Below, piece after piece: positions 24,644 to 32,930 of a DNA stretch of 47,630 nucleotides (position 1 is the stretch's first letter; each line of letters begins with the position of its first letter). Position numbers and translations under genes: made by a program. The notes beneath the pieces were generated by a model. That model was not told the DNA's origin, did not search any database, and saw only the letters and a program-made list of their open reading frames with translations. Location: assembly GCA_041674705.1 (NCBI GenBank), contig JBAYVF010000013.1, positions 1-47,630 on the forward strand, given 5' to 3'. Source of the stretch: Aquincolibacterium sp041674705. Its GTDB lineage: Bacteria > Omnitrophota > Omnitrophia > Omnitrophales > Aquincolibacteriaceae.

Positions 24644-25531
24644 ATGACCAAAGAGGGGATGGAGCAATACATGAAGCAGGCCCGACAGGCGATCATTCTG
24701 TCGGTGGGGGTGGCCCTTCTTTTAACCGTCGTGAAATTTTCCGCCGGTCTTATGACGCATTCCATGGCGATCATGGCCTCCGCCCTGGATTCCACGCTGG
24801 ACATGATGATGTCGGCGCTCAATTTTTTCGCGTTTCGGGAAGCGTCGAAGCCACCTGATGCTGAACATGCCTACGGCCATGGCAAAGTCGAAAGCCTGGC
24901 AGGACTTTTTCAGAGTCTTTTTATCATGGCGAGCGGCTCGTTCGTGGTCTATGAATCGGTCCGCCGGCTTCTTCAGGGAAGCTTTGTTTCCGAGATTCCG
25001 TTGGGGATCGGGGTGATCGTTTTTTCAGGGATCGTAACGCTCTTGCTTTCCTGGCGCCTCAAAGTTCTCGCCAAAAAGAACCGGTCGCTTATTCTCGGGA
25101 CGGAAAAAGCGCACTATTCGATGGATTTTGTCTCCTATGTTGGCGTGATTGCGGCCTTGTTTCTTGTCGGATGGACTGGAAATGTCATTTGGGATCTGAT
25201 CGTGTCGATCCTAGTGGCGGCTTATATTTTTAAAGAAGCGATCCATATTTTAAAGCGGGCTGTTTCGGAACTTTTGGATCGGGGGCTTTCGGACACCGAA
25301 CTCAAAACGATTAAAATGCTGATCCTTCGCCATCATCCGTCGGTCGTGGGGGTGCATAACCTTCGCAGCCGGGTGGTCGGTAATCTCGTGTTTCTGGATT
25401 TCCACATCGAGATCCGGGGTGAAGATGATTTTAAAAAAGCGCACGATATGACCGAATCTCTGATCGATAAGATCAAGGCTCACCATCCCAGTGCGGATGT
25501 GACAGTCCATTTTGATCCGGAAGGAGAATAG
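24644..25531 (+). CDS. Cation diffusion facilitator family metal exporter
   Basis: 295 residues with about six membrane helices and a cytoplasmic C-terminal domain. Metal site D49-x3-D53 (SALDSTLDM) in helix 2 and HAYGHGKVESLAGL (75-88) are CDF signatures. The C-terminal part (VHNLRSRVVGN, LDFHIEIRGEDD) is the ferredoxin-like dimerisation domain. It likely exports Zn, Fe, Mn or a related divalent ion by proton antiport. The next two genes form a two-component pair of heavy-metal-like type, so metal control is plausible but unproved. Confidence 0.92.
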   Translation: MTKEGMEQYMKQARQAIILSVGVALLLTVVKFSAGLMTHSMAIMASALDSTLDMMMSALNFFAFREASKPPDAEHAYGHGKVESLAGLFQSLFIMASGSFVVYESVRRLLQGSFVSEIPLGIGVIVFSGIVTLLLSWRLKVLAKKNRSLILGTEKAHYSMDFVSYVGVIAALFLVGWTGNVIWDLIVSILVAAYIFKEAIHILKRAVSELLDRGLSDTELKTIKMLILRHHPSVVGVHNLRSRVVGNLVFLDFHIEIRGEDDFKKAHDMTESLIDKIKAHHPSADVTVHFDPEGE

Positions 25532-25540
25532 GAGAACGTT

Positions 25541-26215
25541 ATGAGGATCCTCATCGTTGAAGACGAAATGAAGATGGCGAGCTTTCTGGAGCGCGGTCTT
25601 AAAGAAGAACACTACACGGTGGATATTGCTTACGACGGTGAAAAAGGCTGGGAATATGCCATGACCAACGACTATGACCTTTTGATCCTGGATTGGATGC
25701 TTCCCAAGATGAGCGGCGTGGAGCTTTGCCATAAATTCAGAAAAGAAGGAAAGATCACGCCGGTGCTGATCCTGACGGCGAAAGATTCCGTCGAAGACAA
25801 GATCAAAGGGCTTGATCAGGGTGCGGATGATTATTTGACGAAGCCCTTCAGTTTTGAGGAGCTCTTGGCGCGCATCCGGGCGCTTTTGCGCCGTCCTCCG
25901 CACATCACGGACAAAACCGTGCTTCAGTGCGCGAATTTAAAACTGGATCTCATTAAGCGGCAGGCTTGGGCCGGAGAACAGGAGATCTCTTTATCACAAA
26001 AGGAATTCGCGCTGCTCGAGTTTTTGATGCGCCACGCGGGGGAAGTCGTGTCACGGACCGCGATCGCGGAACACGTCTGGGACCTCCATTTTGATCCCAT
26101 GAGCAATACGATCGACGTCTATATTAATTTTCTCCGGAAGAAGATCGGGGAAACGCCCTCCAAAAGCAAGATCGAGACCATCCGCGGGACCGGCTACCGT
26201 CTCGCTTGTCCATGA
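25541..26215 (+). CDS. OmpR/CusR-like response regulator
   Basis: 224 residues. The receiver domain (1-118) has D51 (LLILDWMLPKMSG) and K101 (TKPF). A winged-helix OmpR-type DNA-binding domain follows (about 125-222), ending RKKIG...IETIRGTGYRL. Linker and sequence style resemble CusR/CopR/QseB regulators. A strong ribosome site (AGGAG, about 25530-25535) precedes the ATG. Its stop overlaps the kinase ATG at 26212. Family members bind tandem direct repeats about 11 bp apart; such repeats occur 60 bp after the kinase gene. Confidence 0.93.
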   Translation: MRILIVEDEMKMASFLERGLKEEHYTVDIAYDGEKGWEYAMTNDYDLLILDWMLPKMSGVELCHKFRKEGKITPVLILTAKDSVEDKIKGLDQGADDYLTKPFSFEELLARIRALLRRPPHITDKTVLQCANLKLDLIKRQAWAGEQEISLSQKEFALLEFLMRHAGEVVSRTAIAEHVWDLHFDPMSNTIDVYINFLRKKIGETPSKSKIETIRGTGYRLACP

Positions 26216-27696
26216 TCCTCTTCCGTTCCTTCAAGTCCCGTCTGACGCTCGGGTATGCGCTCATGATGACTGTCTTCCTCGCAGGATTTTCTTTTTTGAT
26301 GTACACGGAGCTTTCGAAAGCGCTTTACCGGGATGTGGAACGGAGCATGTACGGGGAGGTTCAAAGTATAGAGGACGGGATCGTCACCTTTTTTCAGGAG
26401 CGTAAGGACCCGGAATTTTTAACCCCTCCCAAGATCGAAAAGGGGACTTTGGCTTTTCCAGTAGAATTTCAATCAGAAGTGACTCGGTTGATCCGTGAAT
26501 GGGAAAAAAAACAACGCCGGGTCACGCGCAGTCTTTTTTTAGTTCGTATTATCGGGCTGGACCGGTCCTTGATCGGGTCCAATCTCGGGGGCTGGGAAAG
26601 GGATATTCTTTTTCCGGACTATGAACGTGATTCGATCTTGATGGAACAAGGGGACTCCTACCAAACGATCCACTTCGAGAAAAATCCGATCCGGCTTTAT
26701 TATCACCTGGTGCGGTTCCAAGGCCGGCCGTTCTTTATCATCCAGATCGCGAAACCGCTCTACGAGATCGAGAAGACGCTGGCGCGTTTGCGGCTGATCA
26801 TCGCGGTCATTATCCCTCTCGGGGTGGCGCTGGCCTGTTTTGCGGGGTGGTTCTTGGCGAAGCGCTTCTTGAGCCCGGTCGACCGGATGATCCAGCAGGC
26901 CCGGAAGATTACGGCCGCTTATTTAAAAAGCCGGCTTCCGCGGACTTTCACGCAGGATGAGCTTGATCGTTTGGCCGAGACCCTGAATGAGATGATCGAC
27001 CGGTTGGAGGCTTCTACGCGTGCGGTGCAGGAGTTTAGTTCGAATGTTTCTCACGAGTTCAAAACACCGCTTGCGATCATTCGCGGAGAGATCGATCTTG
27101 CGCTCCGGCGGGCCCGTTCGCAGGAAGACCTTCAGCGAACGCTGGGTGTGATCAGCGAAGAGGTGGATGGCCTCGTTCGCCTGGTGGATGACCTGATGTT
27201 TCTTGTCCGCAACGATGCAAAGCAACTCAGTCTTCAGAAAAAGAGCCTGGCGCTTGTGCCGATTCTGGAGCAGGTTCTCAAGCTCTATCATGAACGCGCG
27301 AGCCAGGCGGGGATTCAACTAGCTTTGGAAGCTCCGACGGACCTGACGGTGTTCGGGGATGAGGTCTACCTCAAACGTCTTTTTACAAATCTTTTAGACA
27401 ATGCCATCAAGTTTACGGAACCTGGCGGCAGGGTGATCGTTCGCACCGGAATGTTCACGCCTGGTCGAGCGACAGTCAGGGTTGAAGATACAGGGGTCGG
27501 GATCGATCCTGAAACTCTGGGGCATCTTGGGACGCGATTTTACAGGGCCGATCAAGCTCGTTCCAAGGAAGGGGCTGGTTTGGGGTTAAGTATTGTAAAA
27601 GCCATCTGCGATGCTCATGAGGGAGTTCTCCGCTTTGAAAGTCTTCCCGGTCAAGGGACGCGAGTCTTTATTGAATTACCGCTTATCAAGATCTAA
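26212..27696 (+). CDS. Sensor histidine kinase, partner of the OmpR-like regulator
   Basis: 494 residues. TM1 (about 9-32), a periplasmic sensor of about 160 residues, TM2 (about 195-218), HAMP (219-270), HisKA with H281 (NVSHEFKTPLAII), then the HATPase domain: NLLDNAIKFTEPGG, VEDTGVGIDP, GAGLGLSIVKAI. Organisation matches heavy-metal-type sensor kinases, but the ligand is not visible. A TTG six bases earlier is also in frame; ATG 26212 is preferred because it makes an ATGA overlap with the regulator. Confidence 0.93.
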   Translation: MILFRSFKSRLTLGYALMMTVFLAGFSFLMYTELSKALYRDVERSMYGEVQSIEDGIVTFFQERKDPEFLTPPKIEKGTLAFPVEFQSEVTRLIREWEKKQRRVTRSLFLVRIIGLDRSLIGSNLGGWERDILFPDYERDSILMEQGDSYQTIHFEKNPIRLYYHLVRFQGRPFFIIQIAKPLYEIEKTLARLRLIIAVIIPLGVALACFAGWFLAKRFLSPVDRMIQQARKITAAYLKSRLPRTFTQDELDRLAETLNEMIDRLEASTRAVQEFSSNVSHEFKTPLAIIRGEIDLALRRARSQEDLQRTLGVISEEVDGLVRLVDDLMFLVRNDAKQLSLQKKSLALVPILEQVLKLYHERASQAGIQLALEAPTDLTVFGDEVYLKRLFTNLLDNAIKFTEPGGRVIVRTGMFTPGRATVRVEDTGVGIDPETLGHLGTRFYRADQARSKEGAGLGLSIVKAICDAHEGVLRFESLPGQGTRVFIELPLIKI

Positions 27697-27757
27697 ATCG
27701 TTTTCCCTCTAGGAAGGCGCTCTTGGAGTCCTATAATCCCGCAATAGCTTAAAATGA

Positions 27758-27807
27758 TTTAATCTGTCTTTAATGCGTCTTTAATGCTATTCCTGCTAGC
27801 ATATGAT
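27758..27807 (+). promoter_or_regulatory. Candidate activator-dependent promoter with three 11-bp-phased boxes
   Basis: TTTAAT occurs at 27758-27763, 27769-27774 and 27780-27785, exactly 11 bases apart. The last two lie in 11-mers that match at 9 of 11 positions (CTGTCTTTAAT, GCGTCTTTAAT). A good -10, TATGAT, is at 27802-27807, placing the last box over the -35 position. This geometry is typical of PhoB/OmpR-family activator sites, and it sits just after an OmpR-type two-component pair. Confidence 0.6.
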
Positions 27808-27875
27808 CGTGATGAATTAAAAACAAAATAAATTCTATCAGTTGTCAAATGAGTCATTTTGAAAAGGATTTAAAA

Positions 27876-28220
27876 ATGGAAATCAGCGGCCAGTTGATCC
27901 GACCATTTATTGACAAGATGGAAACCGAGTGGCAGGACCTTTACCGTGAGATCTCCGGCCACGCAAGCAACGAAGCGAGCGAGTTGAAACCCTCTATCGA
28001 GCAGAGGATGCGTCAGCTCGAGAAATTTCGCATCTCGGCGCTTTATTCCGAGCAAGATGAAGCAGGTTTAAAAGAGTTCCCGAATTTGCGGGAAGCACTT
28101 CGATTTCTGAAGCTCGATCTGAGGACCACGCGACGAAAGTGGCGTCGCCATCTGGTCTCGAAGATCCGAACCCAGAAAAGACAGGAGCGAGCGAATCATG
28201 GGGCATCTCTTGTTGCATGA
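27876..28220 (+). CDS. Uncharacterised 114-residue helical basic protein
   Basis: I recognise no family. The sequence is predicted helical with many charged residues, has no signal or membrane segment, and has a strongly basic C-terminal third (TRRKWRRH, RTQKRQER) that could bind nucleic acid. The ATG at 27876 is chosen over an earlier in-frame ATG at 27849 because AAGGA (27863-27867) is eight bases before it. The gene is first after the phased-box promoter and overlaps the following EIIA gene by 23 bases, so the two are probably co-expressed. It is not a ribosome hibernation factor, which often sits near ptsN. Confidence 0.65.
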   Translation: MEISGQLIRPFIDKMETEWQDLYREISGHASNEASELKPSIEQRMRQLEKFRISALYSEQDEAGLKEFPNLREALRFLKLDLRTTRRKWRRHLVSKIRTQKRQERANHGASLVA

Positions 28221-28680
28221 AGAGAATATTGTTGCGGGACTGAATGCGCGGAACCGTGAAGACGCGCTGAAGAAGATTGTTGACGCGCTTCCCGCCTGGA
28301 GCCTGCGGGGGATTGAAAAAGAAAAGATCCTAGAACTTCTGGTTCTGCGCGAGCAGATTGGAACCACCGCTATCGGTCATGGCATTGCCCTTCCTCATTG
28401 TTTTTCTCCCCAAGTTCACGAACCTATCGTAGCTTTTGGCGTCAGTCCCGCCGGTGTTTCTTTCCCATCGTTGGATGGCCGTCCGGTTCATTTTATTTTT
28501 GTGTTGATCCTGCCGCAGAATGAAGCAGCGGAGCGACAGAAACGTCAGATATTGCAAAACATTAAGTGGTCGCTATGCGACCGCTCGATGCAGGATCGTC
28601 TCAAAGCGGCTCGAACCGCTTCCGAGATCCATCAGTTAATGGTTCCGGAATCTCAACAGGTTCCGGCGCTTGTCGTTTGA
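28198..28680 (+). CDS. PTS EIIA domain protein (PtsN-like)
   Basis: 160 residues, one EIIA type-2 domain. The phospho-accepting histidine is H67 in GHGIALPH; REQIGTTAIG precedes it and VSFPSLDGRPVHFIFVLILP follows, as in nitrogen-PTS EIIA. No EIIB or EIIC partner is present, which favours a regulatory PtsN-like role over sugar uptake. AGGAG (28181-28186) precedes the ATG, inside the upstream gene. A terminator-like hairpin follows 28 bases after the stop. Confidence 0.88.
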   Translation: MGHLLLHEENIVAGLNARNREDALKKIVDALPAWSLRGIEKEKILELLVLREQIGTTAIGHGIALPHCFSPQVHEPIVAFGVSPAGVSFPSLDGRPVHFIFVLILPQNEAAERQKRQILQNIKWSLCDRSMQDRLKAARTASEIHQLMVPESQQVPALVV

Positions 28681-28707
28681 TATTTTTTACAGTTTTTTGG
28701 ATAAGCA

Positions 28708-28778
28708 AAACGCCCTGGCAAAAAACGGTTGGGAGGCGGGGGGGTCTAACAACTGGGCTAGCCGGGGCGTTTGTTTTT
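28708..28778 (+). terminator. Terminator-like hairpin after the EIIA gene
   Basis: AAACGCCCTGGC (28708-28719) pairs with GCCGGGGCGTTT (28761-28772) over 12 bases with one G-T wobble, followed by GTTTTT (28773-28778). The 41-base loop is long for a simple terminator and has an inner GTTG/CAAC pairing, so a larger folded RNA is possible. Confidence 0.6.
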
Positions 28779-28900
28779 ATCGGCCTTTGACGCGCTCGTT
28801 CCGGCGCGCTCCTATTCCACCCTGTCCTATCGGGGAATATTTCTTGCGGATTCTTAAGAGGATGAGCGGTTTTTTCTTTAAGCGGAAGGAACGATCTTTT

Positions 28901-28959
28901 GGGAGAAAGTTTTTTAAGAAAAAAAGCGTTTTAAAGTGCCGAAAAAAAGATTTTCTCCC
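28901..28959. repeat. Long inverted repeat with A/T tracts
   Basis: GGGAGAAA (28901-28908) pairs with TTTCTCCC (28952-28959), and inside it TTTTTT (28910-28915) pairs with the A-tract at 28942-28948. The loop is A-rich. It could act as a terminator on either strand or as a leader hairpin for the ATPase gene. Confidence 0.6.
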
Positions 28960-29012
28960 TTGCTTTCTTAGTTGAAAAACGTAAGATAACACCAGTTCTG
29001 TTTTATTCGAAT

Positions 29013-29042
29013 TTGACACAAAGAAATCATCGGGACTCATAA
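29013..29042 (+). promoter_or_regulatory. Candidate promoter of the ATPase-HIT-PocR operon
   Basis: A perfect TTGACA at 29013-29018. The -10 is poor: CATAAG at a 19-base spacing is the best match. It is proposed because the next gene run needs a promoter after the terminator-like hairpin. Confidence 0.3.
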
Positions 29043-29148
29043 GGCGGAAAGCAGTTTTCAGGAGTGGCGCGGTTCGTTTTGATTGCCTATTTATAGTTCG
29101 CCTAGGCCCTCCTCGTTTCCCTCCATTTGGGCTCCGGTCTCCGCAGCG

Positions 29149-30864
29149 ATGGGAATTTTAGATATGCCTTTTCTGATGCGAGAAGCCATTCAGATGCGTT
29201 TGCAAAAGCGCGTCGATGATATCGAAAATGGCTACCGTCAAAACGTCGGGATCATCGGATCCTCGGGTGTCGGCAAGACACAGCTTCTCTGCGAATTCTT
29301 CCAGTCCATTTCCCGCAGTTCCAAACTTCTCCCTGTCTATGTGAAGGCGGAAACCATCGATGGGCATCAGCTCATGCAGCAATGGATGGGCGCGGTGCTG
29401 AGCGCTGTCATGCTCGACCGGACGTTGAATATCCCCAAGACTTTAACCGGGCTTTTGCGTGAAGCCGAATCGATCATTCCCAAGACGGTCACGGCCGTCA
29501 AACACTTGCAGAGGTTGCTCCGCCAGGACAAGAACTCGCTCGCGATCAAAGAGCTCCTGATGCTGAGCGGAACGCTGGCTCGAGAGACGGGGAAGAAGGT
29601 CGTTCTGATGATTGATGAATTCCAAGCCCTTGAAAAACTTTCCGCGCCCGATCCATTCCTCTTGCTTGGAAAACAAATGATGATCGACAAGGAAGTCCTC
29701 TATGTGGTAACGAGTTCCTCGATCGATCGCGCGCGCGAGATTTTCCGCGAAAAGCTTTCGCTTCTCTTCGGGAATTTTGAGGTCCTCGAGCTCGTGCCTT
29801 TCGGATACATGGAGATGGAACAATATCTTGCGACGCGCATGCCGGCGCATCGATGGTCTTTGGAGTTGAAGAAATTCCTTTTTTATATGACCGATGGTGA
29901 GCCCCTCTATCTGGATCTTCTTCTTCAGCGACTCGAGCAAGCGGAGATCCGGGAGTTCCCGCAGGACGTGAGTCCTTCGGTTTTACTGGACATTTTTTGC
30001 CAAGAACTTTTTGACCGGCGGGGACGTATCGCCTTGCTTTGTGAGAACCGGCTGGAACAGTGCGCGCACCTTACAAAGTATCGTGGTCCTTATGTCCGGG
30101 CCGTCTTGGCGCTTAGCCATGGGAGGCACAAACTGATCCCGATTGCCGCTTTCATCGAGGAGACCGTGGCGGAGACCCAGAAAGTCCTCAAACGATTGGT
30201 GGAGGATGGTTTGGCGATCAAAAACGGATCTCTTTATCATATCCCGGATTTCCTTTTCCGGTTTTGGTTGCGGGAAGTGTTCGAAAAGCGGCACGCGTTG
30301 TTTTTGCCCGAAGAGCGTATTCTCCGCAAACATTTATTTGATGAGCTGAACCGGGTCCTGGATCTTTGCGCGAGAATGACCGAGGAGGATCTGGGACTAC
30401 GCGTGGAGACACTTCTCAAGGAATTCCGCAATGACGGGGTGGAGATCGACCAGAAGAAAATGGTATGCCCGCAATTTTCAGAGGTGGTTCTTTTGAGGCA
30501 CTTGCCTCATTCGATTTTTTCGCTTCTGGGCCGCGGATCCCGGGGACGTTGGCTTTTTTATTTGAGTTCGGAATGGATCGGGGAGTCCGAGATCGAGAAA
30601 GTCGTAGCGGATGCCAAGCGTCTTTTCAAGATCCAGCGCAAGGTTTTGATCGTGCTTGGAGGGATCAACCAAAACGCGAAATTGATCGCTCAGGAAGCCA
30701 AAATGCAACTATGGGACCTCCGGACCCTGAATGGACTTTTGGACCTCTACGATCTTCCCAGGATTATTTTGCCATCACACCAAGGAATTCATGAACCTCA
30801 AGAGATCCACGAACCTCATGTGGGCTCCGTGGCGCAAGACCTACCTGCGCTCGAGCTCCGGTAA
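29149..30864 (+). CDS. Archaeal-type AAA ATPase (STAND-like) with C-terminal nuclease-fold region
   Basis: 571 residues from ATG 29149. Walker A GSSGVGKT is at 37-44, Walker B MIDEFQAL near residue 155. A sensor-like VVTSSSID follows, and then a winged-helix segment (KRLVEDGLAIKNGSLYHIPDFLFRFWLREVFEK). The C-terminal part (VLIVLGGINQNAKLIAQEAKM) resembles the DUF234 restriction-endonuclease-like tail of the same family. These ATPases are abundant in archaea and scattered in bacteria; their function is mostly unknown. The start is uncertain: TTG 29083 would add a Ser/Pro-rich extension, and ATG 29164 is also possible. The 3' end overlaps the HIT gene by 74 bases. Confidence 0.82.
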   Translation: MGILDMPFLMREAIQMRLQKRVDDIENGYRQNVGIIGSSGVGKTQLLCEFFQSISRSSKLLPVYVKAETIDGHQLMQQWMGAVLSAVMLDRTLNIPKTLTGLLREAESIIPKTVTAVKHLQRLLRQDKNSLAIKELLMLSGTLARETGKKVVLMIDEFQALEKLSAPDPFLLLGKQMMIDKEVLYVVTSSSIDRAREIFREKLSLLFGNFEVLELVPFGYMEMEQYLATRMPAHRWSLELKKFLFYMTDGEPLYLDLLLQRLEQAEIREFPQDVSPSVLLDIFCQELFDRRGRIALLCENRLEQCAHLTKYRGPYVRAVLALSHGRHKLIPIAAFIEETVAETQKVLKRLVEDGLAIKNGSLYHIPDFLFRFWLREVFEKRHALFLPEERILRKHLFDELNRVLDLCARMTEEDLGLRVETLLKEFRNDGVEIDQKKMVCPQFSEVVLLRHLPHSIFSLLGRGSRGRWLFYLSSEWIGESEIEKVVADAKRLFKIQRKVLIVLGGINQNAKLIAQEAKMQLWDLRTLNGLLDLYDLPRIILPSHQGIHEPQEIHEPHVGSVAQDLPALELR

Positions 30865-31333
30865 ACGTTCCGGCTGTCTTTTTTGTTCGCTTCTGCGGGA
30901 CAAAAAAGATAAGCGCAATCTTGTCCTTTTCCGGACCGCTCACCATGCGGTCATTCTCAATCGCTATCCCTACAACAACGGACACTTGATGATCGTTCCC
31001 AAACGGCATATCGCCTGTTTATCGCAGATGAATGCTCGGGAAAAGACGGAATTTTTTGAAGTGCTGGAAAAAGGGATGAGCGCGTTGGTCAAGGCGATGA
31101 AACCCCACGGGTTCAATCTGGGCATGAATATCGCGGATGTCGCCGGTGCCGGGGTGCCGAACCATATTCACTGGCACATTGTGCCGCGATGGAAGGGGGA
31201 CGTGAATTTCATGCCGGTGGTGGCGGGCACCAAAGTGATCTCTGAGTCGCTCGCGTCGGCCTATGAAGTGCTCCGCCAAGCGCTTGCCCCCAAGGCCCCA
31301 AGCCGGCGGCGAGTGGCCCGAAGGATCCCATGA
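30791..31333 (+). CDS. HIT-family nucleotide hydrolase/phosphorylase
   Basis: 180 residues. The histidine triad HIHWH is at 125-129, with NRYPYNNGHLMIVPKRH upstream and a C29-x2-C32 pair that can bind zinc. MWAPWR at 10-15 is typical of bacterial Ap4A-phosphorylase-like HIT proteins. AAGGA sits just before ATG 30791; ATG 30818 (starting MWAPWR) is the alternative. It overlaps the ATPase gene heavily and the next gene by ATGA, so these three are translated as a block. It may remove dinucleoside polyphosphates; the substrate is inferred. Confidence 0.9.
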   Translation: MNLKRSTNLMWAPWRKTYLRSSSGKRSGCLFCSLLRDKKDKRNLVLFRTAHHAVILNRYPYNNGHLMIVPKRHIACLSQMNAREKTEFFEVLEKGMSALVKAMKPHGFNLGMNIADVAGAGVPNHIHWHIVPRWKGDVNFMPVVAGTKVISESLASAYEVLRQALAPKAPSRRRVARRIP

Positions 31334-32928
31334 CATCGGCTCACAGTATGACGGGAAAAAAATCAACGAAAATACCGAAGCGCGTCTTGACGCCACTTGA
31401 AAGGTTTCTCCTGCCGAATCCGCAATGGCAGGAAGGCTACGAATCCTTTTCGGATCTCTTTGGCAAGCCGATCGGATGGTTCGTGCTCTGCGAAGAACAC
31501 GGAAAACCCCGGTTGGTCCGTCTGGATCGCAGACAGAATTGTCCTTTTTACTCCAAGTCGGCCGAACATCAGCGGGAATGCGAAGCCTTCGTCACGAAGT
31601 TTACGGATCAATTGTCCCATAATGTGGTGACGGCGGAAAAGCTCCCGCTTTTTTACCGGTGCGCATTTGGAAAGAGTTGCATGATATTCCCGCTCCGCTA
31701 TCTTGGCGCCTTGAAGGGATTCCTCGTTCTGGATTGTGTGAAGCGCGCGGAAAGAGAGATCCGGCCGCTTATCGCGCCTTTTGGTTATTTTCTCGCAAGC
31801 CAGGTCGAGTTGGCCTTTAAAAATTTTGAACTCAATAATTTTTATGAAACGGTGCACCCGCGCGCGCTGGCGCTTTCGACCATGCACTCGGTCCACCGGG
31901 TCATCAACTCCTCTTTACGCCTGAAGGAACTGCTTCCTCGCATCGGCCGGTTGAGCGCCCAGATCCTGAAGGCTTCGGGTTGCTCGATCATGCTGACGGA
32001 CCCCGAGAGGCAGTACCTCAATCCGTTTTTTTCCTTTGGCACGCATCCCAAGTTTGTTCACAAACAACGGGTCCGGTTTGGCCGGGGTCTTGAAGGCCAT
32101 ATTGCGGATACCGGAGAATTCTGTTTGCAGAATCGTTACATTGCCGTGCCGTTCATCGAAGATGACGTGGTAGGCGTGATGACGCTCTGGGGGAAAGCGG
32201 ACCGGCAGTCGTTCACGCGAACGGATCTGGAGATCCTCAAATCTCTTTCGGAACAAGCCGTTGTGGCGATCAAAAACGCTCAACTTTTTGAACGCACCGA
32301 GGAACTGACGCTCGGGAGCATCAAGGCGATCAATGAACTCATGAAACGCCATTTTGGAGACAAGCAGGGAGACATCGAAATCATTGGCGAAATGGTGCTC
32401 GCGATCGGGAAACAAATGGAACTGCCGGGTTCTGAACTTGTGCATCTTGAGCGGGCGATCCTTCTTTTGGATACGGGACAATTGGCGTTCCCGGAGAAGT
32501 CCTGGCAAAAGAAAGGGAAATTGACGCAAAAAGAATTGGAAGAGATTCGAAGTATCCCGATCCGCGGGGCCAATTTGCTCCGATCGATCAGCTCTCTGAA
32601 GCCCGTGCTTCCGATCGTGATGCACCGTCATGAACGCTATGACGGGAAGGGCTATCCTCAGGGTTTGAAGGGTGAGGAGATTCCGCTGGGAGCGCGTATC
32701 GTTGCGGTGGCCGATTCTTTCATGGCCATGGTTTCAAAGCGCCACTATCGAGAGCCGATGACGATCAAGAGCGCGCTCGAAGAGATCCTCAGGAACAAGG
32801 GAACACAATTTGATCCGGGGGTGGTGGAGGCGTTTTTGAAGGTCATAAAAGACAAAGCTATTTTGGAGAAAGTGGAAATTTGCATCAAAAATAACAATAG
32901 TACTGAAAAGATATCGCGGGAGGGATGA
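31330..32928 (+). CDS. PocR-like/GAF sensor protein with degenerate HD-GYP domain
   Basis: 532 residues. The N-terminal third (about 30-170) has cysteine-bearing motifs (NCPFY, RECEAF, RCAFGKSCMIFPL) like PocR sensory domains. A GAF domain follows (about 190-315). The C-terminal 330-510 part aligns with HD-GYP c-di-GMP phosphodiesterases: RHERYDGKGYP (433-443) and VAVADSFMAM are kept. However, the HDxGK motif reads LDTGQ (380-384) and HHE reads RHE, so key metal ligands are missing. Catalysis is doubtful; it may bind a signal instead. It overlaps the HIT gene (ATGA). Confidence 0.82.
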   Translation: MTSAHSMTGKKSTKIPKRVLTPLERFLLPNPQWQEGYESFSDLFGKPIGWFVLCEEHGKPRLVRLDRRQNCPFYSKSAEHQRECEAFVTKFTDQLSHNVVTAEKLPLFYRCAFGKSCMIFPLRYLGALKGFLVLDCVKRAEREIRPLIAPFGYFLASQVELAFKNFELNNFYETVHPRALALSTMHSVHRVINSSLRLKELLPRIGRLSAQILKASGCSIMLTDPERQYLNPFFSFGTHPKFVHKQRVRFGRGLEGHIADTGEFCLQNRYIAVPFIEDDVVGVMTLWGKADRQSFTRTDLEILKSLSEQAVVAIKNAQLFERTEELTLGSIKAINELMKRHFGDKQGDIEIIGEMVLAIGKQMELPGSELVHLERAILLLDTGQLAFPEKSWQKKGKLTQKELEEIRSIPIRGANLLRSISSLKPVLPIVMHRHERYDGKGYPQGLKGEEIPLGARIVAVADSFMAMVSKRHYREPMTIKSALEEILRNKGTQFDPGVVEAFLKVIKDKAILEKVEICIKNNNSTEKISREG

Positions 32929-32930
32929 AC

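Larger units (their letters stand above)
28681..29148. other. 468-base stretch without a convincing gene, rich in structure
   Basis: Between the EIIA stop and the ATPase start I see no well-supported gene. It holds a terminator-like hairpin (28708-28778), a long inverted repeat with A/T tracts (28901-28959), and a perfect -35 TTGACA (29013-29018). An open frame across 28670-28975 gives a Lys/Phe-rich sequence with no ribosome site and no family look. The stretch is likely a transcription boundary plus leader. Confidence 0.7.

Noticed and set aside
28708..28778. GEMM-type cyclic-di-GMP riboswitch
   Set aside because: Only short pieces of the 3' half match; the conserved GACGCAAAGC-like core and first hairpin are missing. 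Kept as a possible unknown structure only.
28670..28975. Open frame of 101 codons after the EIIA gene
   Set aside because: It crosses the terminator-like hairpin, has no ribosome site and gives a Lys/Phe-rich sequence from A/T tracts.
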